64,000 bases of DNA from assembly GCA_023525715.1 (NCBI GenBank), contig CM042012.1, positions 120,868,798 through 120,932,797 of the forward strand, written 5' to 3'. This DNA is from Cichorium intybus. Its lineage: Eukaryota > Streptophyta > Magnoliopsida > Asterales > Asteraceae. The first letter of the stretch is position 1, and the number at the start of each line of letters is the position of its first letter. Below are positions 32,164 through 42,307 of the stretch, piece after piece. The position numbers and the translations under genes are program-made. The notes beneath the pieces were generated by a model that saw only the letters and a list, made by a program, of their open reading frames with translations, was not told where the DNA came from and made no database searches.

Positions 32164-34842
32164 TGTCACACCCCGATCCTTGGCGGAATCGATCAAGGCG
32201 TGATATACTGTTCAAAGTCTCATGACAACTATGTTATAATATGATTAGATTCAATTAAGTACTAAGTATGCAAACAAGATCCACAACATACAAATACAAA
32301 TTCAAATACAACAACATTTATTACATCAAATTTAAATAGTCTTGTGGGTTTCTAAGGTACACCCTACTTTTCATCAACTTCTTTCTTCAAATCTGCATCA
32401 TGGGTAAAAACAGGTCAACTACGAGAGTTGGTGAGTAATCTAGTTTTATTAAAGAAAATTGTGAGTTTAACTAATTTGAAATTTGTTTTCTTTTGAAGTT
32501 GGCAAGCAACTGTTATTGAGATAACAGTTTATAAATCAAAAATTGATTACCAAATGATAACAACAACAATAAGTTCTCACCCTATATATACATATATATG
32601 TATATATATAGGATGGAGCAGCTAATCATCATACACACTCAACCACGTGCAATCAATCACCTTAGCGTCCCAAGGCGGGGTGGTCAACCCAATAGCGCTA
32701 TTATTGTCCATAACGTACCTCAAGAATACGGGCATAGTCATGGAGATTAGACTAAAAATGATAATGCACTACAAGTACATGTAGCGTAAACAAACAATAA
32801 TTATACAAATAATGATTTACGTATAAATGTCCCAACAATGTCTCAATGGTGAAAAAATAATAAAATGAAGTTGGAACATATTAAAACCACATGATACACC
32901 CCAAAAGTATTGAACATTATAAAATATGGGGTAGATTACTCACATTAGTCCAATAAGGAATGCGCGTGTTGTACGATAGACGGCTCGAGTCAAAATGTCG
33001 TAGAACCTAATATAATTAATAGTTTTGGCTTATAATTCGATAAACGGGAATATAGTATTAATAAAAATAATTAGAAACATATTCTTATATTAGATGAATT
33101 AACAATAATCCAAATTTTGTTTTGAATATTAATGTATTCATATGTTAAATAAATTTTAAATTGAATTAATTACTTTGCTTAATTAATTTATATTTTCACT
33201 TTAGGCAAGATTTTAATAATTTCTTATTAAAATAATAACTAGTCAAATTATAAGTATTTACAGATTTTATATATTATAAACAATTATTTATATGAAATAA
33301 TCATTAAAAATGCATTTTTACATGCTTAGATATTTAAGAAAATGGTTTTAAATACTAAACTGTAATGAAACATTCTGAAATTATCAGAAAATCATTACTT
33401 CATAAAATAGTAATTACGGTAAAATTTTCATATTTTTCTTAACTGCTTTAGTATTTATTTAGTATTTTAATAATTAAACCACAACAAATTTCGGGACAAA
33501 TAGTAAATGATTCCCAAAAATTATGGAAAATTAACCATAGTTTTCTAACATTATATTGAGCCTACTGTAAATATTTTGGATACTTTGGACTATGGGAAGT
33601 ATTTCTTATGTTTTTCATTATTAACTAATCAATAAAATCATAAATAATAGGAAAATATTAATATAAATTGATTAGACTTTTTATTTATGATTAAAATGTT
33701 ATATATGATATTCGTAAAAGGTTTTATAATTTTTGGACATGTGTAGCTATTTATTATCAATTTAAACCATTAAATAATCCTTAAATCAGGAAAAATAAGC
33801 AAACGTTCTTACAAACATCTTTAAATTTGTTCATGGAGTCTTTAAAATGTTAATAAGGTGCGAAAAATATAAAATCTAGTTTTTAACATACATAACTATA
33901 TTTTGCAATTTATTTATCTACAACAAAATAAAATACAAAATAAGCATCAAACAGTAATATAAATGAATGAAACTTTATAAATCCACTTTACTCAATATAT
34001 GGGTTGTTCCAAAATTTTCCCAGAATTTATTGACTGCTAAAAGTATTTTATGCGAATTATTGCCCTATTTTATTGCAATAATTATAGTAATTCAATAAAA
34101 ATAAGTTATTTTCTGATAATTTCCAGAACTTCTTATTTTATTGATGGGATCCTGAGAAAAATCAGGTTTATGCATAAAAGGAGTTTTAGATAGTTTGGTG
34201 GATTTAATTTGTTTCATTCATGAATTTGAGACTTTTAACAACATACCTTGATGAATGCTTCAAGAGGGATGAAGATTTGAGTATATTGGAGTGTTCTTGG
34301 CTGAAATATGAAGATTTCTCAGAGGAATTTCGAGATTGAGAGTGAGAGAAAGAATAGATATGGTTTGAGTGGTGATGAGAATAATGTGTTGGGAGAAAAA
34401 TGAAAGGAAAGATGATGGGAGGTGTGAGTGGGAGACAATGGGAATAAACTTTTACTTTTGGTGGTCTTCATAATTCCCCACTAAGACAAGCATCTTAAGA
34501 GTTTTATAAAATTTAATGTAGTGTTTATAAAAATAGAGTTTTATAAAAAATAGGTTATTATTTGATTATAACAATCCACTTTGATTTGAAGTTTCATTAT
34601 AGCATTCAAGTTTGATTTTTTTAATTTAATTAGAGCATCATACTTTGATTTGATTTTAATATGGTATCATAATTTAATTTTATTATAGTTATAACGTTAT
34701 ACTATGATATATTGCTATTAACGTCAATTTATATCGTAGTGTAAGGGTTTTGATCCTATTAGCGTCAAGAAATCTCGAGTAGGGTTTATTAATTTTCCAA
34801 TTGGGTTGGGTTGAACAGAATCCATTTTAGGCGGATGTCACA
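32164..34842 (-). repeat. 5' LTR of gypsy C (2679 bp)
   Basis: It matches 24884-27628 along its whole length with roughly 40 substitutions by eye. It ends GATGTCACA and is followed by the AGCAT duplication. Confidence 0.95.
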
Positions 34843-34847
34843 AGCAT

Positions 34848-35227
34848 AACTCAATGTGACAAGTTGCGTTGAATTCCTCCTCAATCAGTTCGTTACTACA
34901 TTTACACCTTTTGTGATCAGAAGTGAAGATATGAAGAACCAGACTCCAATTCCAGTCAAAGACAAATCTAAAGTTGGATGTGCTGATTAAAGATCTATGC
35001 ATGAAGCTTGTTCCCAATGAACTTTCAAAGTCAATTCTGAAGATAGTCCAATACCGAAGATGAAGTTATCTCTGCAAAGTCCTGAAAGCTATTAACATCT
35101 ACACCCGTTACTCGTGTAGGGGGAGATTGTTAGAATTTTGCTGCACTGTTCAACGGAATGTCAAAGATCAAGAGAAGCCTGAAGATCAACTCAAGCAGTA
35201 ATGCAAGCAGTAAACCAAGGGGGAGAT
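34848..35227 (+). other. Copia A 3' noncoding region and polypurine tract
   Basis: No gene is seen. GGGGGAGATTGTTAG occurs twice, at 35119-35133 and 35219-35233, exactly 100 bases apart. The second copy contains the start of the real LTR, so its purine part is the functional tract. Confidence 0.8.
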
Positions 35228-35685
35228 TGTTAGGACCTAAATTGTTGGTTTATGCTTGGCATTAAATTGGGCTTAAAAAAAGATTTAATGGGCTGTTTTG
35301 GGTTTTCAGCCTGGACCGAAAACCCCATCGTTTTCGGTTGTATTCTGATCGAAATCGTATGGATTTCGGTGGGCCTTAAGGGTTTTTGGTAGGCTTGTTT
35401 GTATTGGGCTTAGAGTTTTCGTGTCATAGGCATATAAGCATTATATAGCCATCATTTTGAGGGTGACGAGTGCAAGAGGATCAACATTGATTTGTGTGCC
35501 TAGAGAGAGAAAGAGAATATTCCTTGTTGATTAAGATCTTATGTACTAGACTATAATCAATATAGTGTGCATTGAAGATTAATCCTTCATCGTTCTTGTG
35601 TTTTGATTGATTGTACGTTTGGGATTCTGCACCAAATGTGTTTGTGATTGATACTTGAGATCTAGTTATTAGATTGGGACTTACA
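35228..35685 (+). repeat. 3' LTR of copia A (458 bp)
   Basis: It has the same length and ends as the LTR at 20877, with about 30 differences. It is followed by CTTTC. Confidence 0.95.
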
Positions 35686-35690
35686 CTTTC

Positions 35691-36118
35691 CACACATTTG
35701 GACAATTTTCTCAATCCCAATGTGTACAAGCGATGCTTCCAAGCATACCCGATAGAGACGGTGTTCCGCTTGATGTGCCACATACAATTCTTCAACATCG
35801 CTACGTGTGGGTTTCTACAAATATATAAAGCTCGATAATGTTTTTACAAAAATTATACATACTTTGACATGCAGTTCTAACAGACATCCTCAAGTAATCA
35901 TCAACCGCATCGGCTGATACTCCAAAAGCCATAAGACGAAGTGCAGTAGCACATTTTTGCAATGATTTGAAACCCCTTATACCTCGACCGTCATATCTCA
36001 ATTGGAAAAACTCGTACTTATCTTCTAAGTCGTTTGCAATCCGTAGGAACATATATCTGCTCAAATGGAATCAACATTTGAAATCTTTATTGCTATACAC
36101 ACAATTTTCAGCAAATGA
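35691..36118 (-). pseudogene. PIF/Harbinger transposase pseudogene, middle fragment
   Basis: On the minus strand the frame reads SFAENCVYSNKDFKC, a TGA, then FHLSRYMFLRIANDLEDKY, FQLRYDGRGIRGFKSLQKC and ADAVDDYLRMSVRTACQS. After frameshifted sequence it continues as GMLGSIACTHWD, TGA, ENCPNVW. This is the conserved core of plant HARBI1-like transposases. It joins 38744-38919 across the Helitron and 20728-20876 across copia A. Stops at 36071-36073 and 35711-35713 stand in place of Arg and Trp of the family. Confidence 0.9.
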
Positions 36119-36263
36119 TCTATATATCTTATAAAAGAAGCATATTTCCAAGCACCACATTGATTTGAAACTTTCATGTCTTTTCATATTTTCAATGACT
36201 TTTCAAATTTCTTTTTATAATGCTTACTAATTGTTTTATAATAACCATATTTTTATAATAATC

Positions 36264-36447
36264 TAAACTATGTGTATTCAATAAAGACTATAATAAAGTA
36301 TTATTCTTGCAATTCAAATAAAAATATAATTAACACTTACATTTGATAATGGTTTTTACAAAATACTTAGTAAATTATATATAAACTATGTGTATTTAAT
36401 AAAGACTATAATAAAGTATTCTTGTTGCATTTCTAATAAAAATATAA
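36264..36447. repeat. Direct repeat in the Helitron (118-bp spacing)
   Basis: AAACTATGTGTATTCAATAA and the following 45 bases at about 36264-36330 recur with few changes at about 36382-36447. Confidence 0.8.
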
Positions 36448-36480
36448 CCATATTAATTTGAATTTTTTTCTCTTTTTCCC

Positions 36481-37030
36481 ACATTGATTCACATACATAT
36501 ATGACCTTCCATCTTTCTCTTATATAATGTCACTTATTTGCTTCCACTATCCATCAAGTTTGATCATATAATGACTTTCAAGTCTATTATTATTGATCAT
36601 TTTATCTTAAAACAAGTTTTTATCACAAAGTTTTAAAGTATTCTATTATTTAGTTTCAACTTCTTGAAGTATTGAAACTCAAAAATTAAAATTAAAATTA
36701 CTCAAAACTTTTAAAAACTTCATTATGTTGAAAGTTTATATGTCGTTTGTAAAAAATGAAAGCGATGTAAACATTTTTCGACTCAAGAGTATGTATATAC
36801 ATAAAAGTTTTCATTTGTGAACGTTTTAACTATCTCATATAAAAAGATCATTCAAAACAATGTGATTCAACATTAATAATTTATCTTTTACCATATTATT
36901 TTGATTTTTTTCATTGTCCCATGTTGCTTCACACATCTATCTAACCTTTCATCTTTCCCTTATATAATACCACTCATTTGATTCCATTATCCATCAATCT
37001 TGATCATAATATGACTTTTAAGTATGTCGT
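36481..37030. repeat. Dispersed direct repeats in the Helitron
   Basis: A segment of about 110 bases containing ATCTTTCTCTTATATAAT and CCATCAAGTTTGATCAT at 36481-36590 recurs in diverged form at 36927-37030; a third, weaker copy may lie at 37239-37330. Confidence 0.7.
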
Positions 37031-37969
37031 AGTAAAAAATGACAATAGTGTTGACGTTTTTTAGATTTACCGCGATATATGTACATAAATTTTTTGAATA
37101 GCAAACGTTTAATCATTACTTAAACAAACTAAGTTGAACGATTATATATAACATTAAGAAAATGTTATCGAAACAATATAGTTTAAGATAAATTATTTAT
37201 CTTTCACCACATTAATTTGAAGTTTTTTATTTGTATCATATTGTTTACCACATTTATATTTCAATCTTTATCATACTACGGTTTCCAAAGTTTGTTATTA
37301 ATTAGTAGTCAATTTATCATAAAAATATATTTTTATCTTATAGTTTCAATAGATTTTACTATTTTGTTTTAGCTTCAAAAAAATTGAACTAAAAAAGATG
37401 AATATTAATTTGGTTAAAAACTATTAAAAATCGATTAGGTTGCAAGTTCATAGTGTCATGTTCAGTATGTAGTGACAACGTTGATAACATTTTTCAATTT
37501 AATAAGATTTATTTATATAAAAATTTCAAACAGTATATGTTTGAACATCGTTTAAAGTTGAAACAGATTTATTTATCTCTATAATAAATCTTATAAGAGA
37601 GGCTATTCAATCAATATGGATGAATTCTTATCGTGTAACACGTTAATTCGAATAATTTAAGAAAAAATAGAAGTAGGCACCGGTGGGTACCCATCCAAAT
37701 TTTACAAAATCGGTCTTAAAGCTCGAACCAATGGTTCATTGAAGGTTTTAACCGTTGTCTAAGCCGGTTACAAATATATAAGGGAAATAGTTTTAGCCTC
37801 TCTACTTATAAAGACTTGCTTTCCATTAAAATTTGTTTATTAAACTATGTGGGATGAAAAATATATTAGCCTCTTTACTTATAGATGTTTGATTTAACTT
37901 TAGTTATGTTTCTTAAGCGATTTGGGATAAAAAAATAAAATAAAATAGCACACTATAAAAAAAAATTTG

Positions 37970-38024
37970 ATCCCACATCGTCATGATAAACCAACTTAAG
38001 AAAATTTCTTATTCTATAAATAAA
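37970..38024 (+). promoter_or_regulatory. snRNA-type promoter look-alike (USE plus TATA)
   Basis: ATCCCACATCG matches the plant snRNA upstream sequence element RTCCCACATCG. TATAAATA follows after 34 bases, the spacing of Pol II snRNA promoters. No U1, U2, U4 or U5 sequence follows, so it may be a leftover promoter or chance. Confidence 0.4.
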
Positions 38025-38743
38025 TGACCTCCTCAAAATAAAACAATTAAATAAATGATGATTAGTCTGTTTTATTGTTGGAAACATTTACAAATATTAA
38101 ATTTCAAAGAAATATAAAGTAAAAGTTTTATATATTTTATTTTAATGAGATTGAACTTTAAAAATACAGCACGTCCATCTCGATATGAACTTCGTATTCT
38201 TTCATCAAGTTGCACGAAACAACATGCACCATACTGTGTAATCCAATTTTAAACTTTCGTAATACAGTTTGTGCTTTTCAAAATCCCAAATCGCATAATT
38301 GATGCGATGTGCGGTTTTGACTATAGATCGTACGGTAAACACCATTGAAACGTGTCTCTATTCTTATCAATAAAAGTGTGTTATTCAAAATATTTGAGTG
38401 ACAATGAAAGCCTTTGCAAAACTATAGCAAAATACATACAATGTCTCTCAATTTTATCAACGCACAAAGTGTAGGTGGATGATACTAAAATCATGTAGTT
38501 TTGGATAACTATTTATCTTGAACCATATTAATTCTAAATTTATATCATGAATTGTATTCATTTATTGTAATTTTAACAATTTTTTGTCTTCTAAAATTTT
38601 GATACATATATCTATTATCATATAATTGAAAATAGTAAAGATATTTTATATAAACTTTTTAAAGATGGTATGATCATAACATTTATTTTCTATATTTTAA
38701 TCATATAATTTTCTTCCTGCGCAACGCGCGGGCATTCGCCTAG

Positions 38744-38919
38744 TATTGAAATAAACGGTTGTGGCCTTATTCATGGTCTCTATTTTTTGCTCTTACTCTA
38801 CATCGTTTGACAGAACTTTCCCCCTCAGGCGAAATGATGCTCGCGGCTTGCATCATTGCCGTGAAAAACATATCATCACCTGAGGAGTTAGATGAAGAAA
38901 AAGTCAAAGCGTGCTCCAT
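38744..38919 (-). pseudogene. PIF/Harbinger transposase pseudogene, N-terminal fragment
   Basis: The minus-strand ATG at 38919 starts MEHALTFSSSNSSGDDMFFT and reads on to VRAKNRDHE, a TAA at 38767-38769, then GHNRLF up to the Helitron border. The order of a polar leader followed by NRD.E.GH is that expected ahead of the transposase core at 35691-36118. A TATAAATA lies 80 bases upstream. Confidence 0.85.
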
Positions 38920-38962
38920 ATTTTAATTATTTTATGTAATCTTTTTAGGAGTGCGTAAATAC

Positions 38963-38984
38963 GTGTGTGTGTGTGTGTGTGTGT
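38963..38984. repeat. (GT)11 microsatellite
   Basis: An uninterrupted run of GT lies in the 5' leader of the Harbinger transposase pseudogene. Confidence 0.95.
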
Positions 38985-38998
38985 TAAATAAGAAAGTA

Positions 38999-39006
38999 TA
39001 TTTATA
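38999..39006 (-). promoter_or_regulatory. TATA box of the Harbinger transposase pseudogene
   Basis: TATAAATA on the minus strand, 80 bases ahead of the ATG at 38919. Confidence 0.55.
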
Positions 39007-39639
39007 GGGTTAAAAGATGTAAATTTCTTTTATCACCAACGACTACATTTAACGGTCTCATGACCGTGCTCCAAGGCGTGCCAAGGAGAACGTTGGAGGA
39101 TGGGGAGGCTAGAATGCACCTAGGAGGCGGTGTTCACCGCGTCCTAGACGCCTACGTCGCGAGACGCGAGTCGCATCCCACATTTTTCATACATACCGCA
39201 ATAGCCTTAGAATTGAAATTGTTTTGTCAGATGGTTTGATTCTAATGTTTCAACAATGGTTCTTACTTTTTTGTCATCTTTAACTTCTTTATCAAAGAAC
39301 AATATCTATTCGACTCATTTGCAATTTAAAACCATTTTTACATCGAATTTAATTAACCAAAAATATAGGTCAAGAACATATCGTGCACGATTAATAAAAA
39401 TACATATAATCATAAAACATTAACCATTTCACATAATGAGGTACATACATACCAACAAAAAATATTACATAATATTCGTCATCTCCATATTCAAAAGTAG
39501 GATTCCAAGACATTTAAGCCTTGTTAATTTATTTGTCTTCAAATATGTCACACACTTCCTACTACATTACTAGACGTTGGTTGCCGTTAAAGAAACATCA
39601 CTAAATATTGGTAATAAACCTTATGCTCACGATAAAACC
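39007..39639. other. Harbinger 5' flank and intergenic DNA
   Basis: A GC-rich stretch at about 39040-39175 with small inverted repeats (AACGGTC near GACCGT, and GTCGCGAGACGCGAGTC) may be the terminal region of the Harbinger element, but no clear terminal repeat was fixed. The rest is AT-rich with nothing recognised. Confidence 0.4.
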
Positions 39640-40148
39640 TTAAACCCCATATCCCGTAGCACTCGGTCTTGGCTCGAACTCTTCATCAAACGTCTTCTTA
39701 CCTTTTAGACCTGCACCACTGTCATACACAGAAAGATTTGGCCATGGCTCAAAATCGTCATCAGATGTCTTCTTACTTTTTAGAGCTGCACCATTATCAT
39801 AAACCAAGATATTAGGCCTTGGTTCGAAGTCCTCACTTGAGGACTTTCTTTGGTTTCTTGCCTCCGTCAACGTGTTACATTGACTTTTCTTTGTGGGATG
39901 TGGTGACACCAAAGAACCTTCTTGAACACGCCAGACATGACCATATTCTTCAGGATTTGGCCTAGCATAGGCACTGATCGAGATCTGCTCAAAAACATTT
40001 AAAAAACTGTTTGTTAGGAAAACAAAAGCAAATTAAAAAAACATGGTCCTTGTAATGTTGCACCATAGATTTATGACATTTTGACGACAAAAAAGTTTTG
40101 TACCATGACGAGAGAAACAAGAACCAAGAAAGAAAGATGTGAGTCCAT
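39640..40148 (-). CDS. Organ-specific protein S2/P4-like, two exons (129 aa)
   Basis: Exon 1 (40148-40104) codes MDSHLSFLVLVSLVM. A 119-base intron with GT (GTACAAAAC) and AG (TTGAGCAG) ends follows, and exon 2 (39984-39640) continues in frame ISISAYARPNPEEYGHVW. The hydrophobic start and the AYA-RP boundary form a secretion signal. Three copies of a motif FEPRPN-x3-VYD-x-GA-x-LK-x-KK follow at about residues 68-120, the hallmark of the plant organ-specific protein family (short secreted proteins of unknown biochemical role). The family is usually somewhat longer, with more repeats. The frame is intact and a TATA box lies upstream, so it is probably a working gene. Splice sites are inferred by eye. 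Confidence 0.85.
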
Positions 40149-40203
40149 GTTCCAAATACAAGTGTCTTGGGAGCTTTTGGTAAATGCAATGAATGATGGT
40201 TCG

Positions 40204-40211
40204 TATTTATA
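40204..40211 (-). promoter_or_regulatory. TATA box of the organ-specific protein gene
   Basis: CTATAAATAC on the minus strand, about 55 bases before the ATG at 40148. It leaves room for a short 5' untranslated region. Confidence 0.7.
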
Positions 40212-40869
40212 GTGCAATTGGTATCCTTATCGATTATCATACAAAAAAATATCCAAACGATAATTGTAGTCCTTTAATAAATATAATGATTTTATCAAAT
40301 TATTTTATAATATCGCTGCTTAGACGGTCAAAAAACACTTTTGTCCTTTCACCAAATAAGAAAAAAAAATCGTGAGTACTCGGTAAAAACTGTGAATACA
40401 CAAATATGTATTCTGACACAGCTACACCTGTTATTGCATTCCGATTTCGTGATTTCCGATCAATTTATACACCTGCTATTGCATTCTGATTGCCTTCTGA
40501 TTTAACACCAATCGAAAGTCCAATCGGTTTGTTAAGAATCGGAAGTCACCATAATCGAATTCGAATTCAGTTCCAATCTTTTACAGTGGCAGTATCGGAT
40601 TAACACAGAAGGATTTAAGTAATCGATTTAAGCCCCGTGATTTCCGAAACGATTCATAGGTCTCGATTACAGATTCACATTTCTGCAAACGATTGATAGG
40701 ACTCGTTTACATATCCCGAATGAGAGGTCTCTATTACAGGGTTCATATCATATTCCGATTGATAGGTCTCGATTACAGGTTCGTATCATATCCAATTGTC
40801 GGTTGGAAGAACCGAAAATATTCAGAGTTCCAATTTCGGTTAGGTGTGAGATTAATAAGTTTTGAGAAT
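40212..40869. other. Upstream region of the organ-specific gene with short repeats
   Basis: No gene is seen. Imperfect units CGATTGATAGGTCTCGATTAC recur at about 40650, 40690 and 40756, with a decayed unit near 40724. CACCTG(T/C)TATTGCATTC occurs twice (near 40426 and 40471). Confidence 0.6.
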
Positions 40870-41786
40870 TGATTAGCAAGTTCAATCAAACACATATTGA
40901 TTCCAGGTTTCTACAGTTTACTCCAATGCACACCTGTTTACATTTACAAATTCCATATAGTTTGGAAAATATATACCGTAAATGCCAACGAACGGGAAAA
41001 AAACCAAGAACATATGCTGAGGCCTGTGTTTGACACAATTTCCTTAAAACAAAATTCCCCCGGTATGGATGTTTGTTTCCCATGATACAACAGCGGGAAG
41101 CAATTCTTCTAGATTGCCCGAACCGTCACTAGACCCGGATTATACATTGGTTGTAAGATGAGAACCAAGTGTAAATAGAAGTTGAGAAGAAGAGAGAAGC
41201 GTTTCATCAGTGTGTCTCAACAATTGCTCGAGTGTTGTATATATAGCACAAAGTGTAACCGACGAATTAATCACACAAGTCGTAGCTGACGAATTAAATT
41301 CTGTTACGAATTAAACACAAAACATAAAATATTTGCAAAAAGGTCCTTGAACTTTTCTAGTCGATCGGTGGTGCATTCGTACCCGCGCTCGCACACAAGT
41401 TTACTGAACCCAACCCAATCTGGTTCGCATTTGCACCACCCTCTCTGCGTGCGCAAAAGAGAGCCTTTGTGTTTTATGTCTTACAAAGCATGAAAGCTTT
41501 TACACTTATAACCCCCATTTTTTTTTCATTCCCCCACCAATGTGGGATGAGTTAAAACACATTAACTCATTTTCCAACTTCTTCCAACTACCTCACTTTG
41601 AGATACAATTTCTAATTCATCTTAAATTCGTTTTAGACGTGTGAACTATCAAAACGAAGGTAACACGGAGGAGAACACAAACATATAACAATTTAATTAT
41701 ATTAAATTGTTTTATGGAACTATATTTTGTGTTCAAAAATAGGAAAACCCTATTTTATGAAATTAATTAAAATTAATTTTCCAACA
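40870..41786 (-). repeat. 3' LTR of copia B (outer end approximate)
   Basis: It begins TGTTGGAAAATTAATTTT on the minus strand after the polypurine tract (41787-41797). A CTATATATAC TATA-like box lies near 41235. The other end has no clear terminus. Confidence 0.55.
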
Positions 41787-42307
41787 ATCCCCCACATGAA
41801 TGAAAATTGATCGTACATTCTCATCTTACTCAAGATAAAATCCAGCAGTTGAATCATGCATAGGCAGATAGGTGTGACCCTTTGAACCTTCCCTTAAGAA
41901 ACATATTTATTTTACTAGCCGACCAGTAGACTCGATGTCCTTGAACTGTTCTGCCATTTGTGTAAATAATCAATATGTGTCTCACATGATTCGCCCTGAC
42001 CTAGTTAGGTTCTCATTGATGTGTCCGTTATGGTCATGGAAAGTTTCCTGGTTCTGTAAGAGCTCTTAGGAATGTGCCCACACAATTCCCTTTGAAGCGA
42101 CCCCACTTCTCTCTTACATAGGTGATTTCGTCATAATCATTAAAAGCTAATGTGTGATGATCTTCTATCTATCGTCAACGAGTATTAGCTTAACCTGCAT
42201 CACTATATGGTTTAGGAATGGGATAGGGATGACCCCCATAGTGATTCACAAATGTTAAATGCAAGTAGGTTGTCCCATTGAACCTAGATCTTCGGATCTC
42301 CAGTCAA
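41787..42307 (-). other. Copia B 3' noncoding region
   Basis: Noncoding sequence of 520 bases between the RNase H stop and the LTR, including the polypurine tract GTGGGGGATTG. Confidence 0.7.

Larger units (their letters stand above)
24884..34842 (-). mobile_element. Gypsy C: chromovirus (Tekay-like) without capsid gene, 9.96 kb
   Basis: Two LTRs of 2745 and 2679 bp (about 1.4% different by eye apart from a TA-repeat expansion) and an exact 5-bp duplication AGCAT define it. On the minus strand it has a tRNA-Met-type primer site, an 800-base leader, one 1227-codon frame and a polypurine tract. It lies inside copia A. Confidence 0.95.
20877..35685 (+). mobile_element. Copia A: pol-deleted Ty1/copia element containing gypsy C
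   Basis: Two 458-bp LTRs (about 30 differences by eye, 6-7%) are flanked by CTTTC (20872-20876 and 35686-35690). Inside are a tRNA-Met-type primer site, gag, a zinc knuckle and the start of a protease; integrase, RT and RNase H are absent on both sides of the nested gypsy. Without gypsy C the element is about 4.8 kb. It is inserted in the Harbinger transposase gene. Confidence 0.92.
36119..38743 (+). mobile_element. Non-autonomous Helitron (2.6 kb)
   Basis: The 5' end is TCTATATATCTTATAAAAGA after an A. The 3' end is a perfect GC hairpin (CCTGCGC-AAC-GCGCGGG, 38716-38732, one G-T pair) ten bases before CTAG, followed by T. This matches Helitron rules, with insertion between A and T and no duplication. 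The split Harbinger frame rejoins exactly at these ends. The interior is AT-rich, with no Rep or helicase, and carries internal direct repeats. Confidence 0.9.

Noticed and set aside
39040..39175. CpG-island promoter or coding exon
   Set aside because: It is GC-rich with small palindromes but has no open frame or splice signal. A Harbinger end is possible but unproven.
41560..41580. snRNA upstream element (CCCACCAATGTGGGATG)
   Set aside because: It lies in the copia B LTR, the match is poor and no TATA lies at the right spacing.
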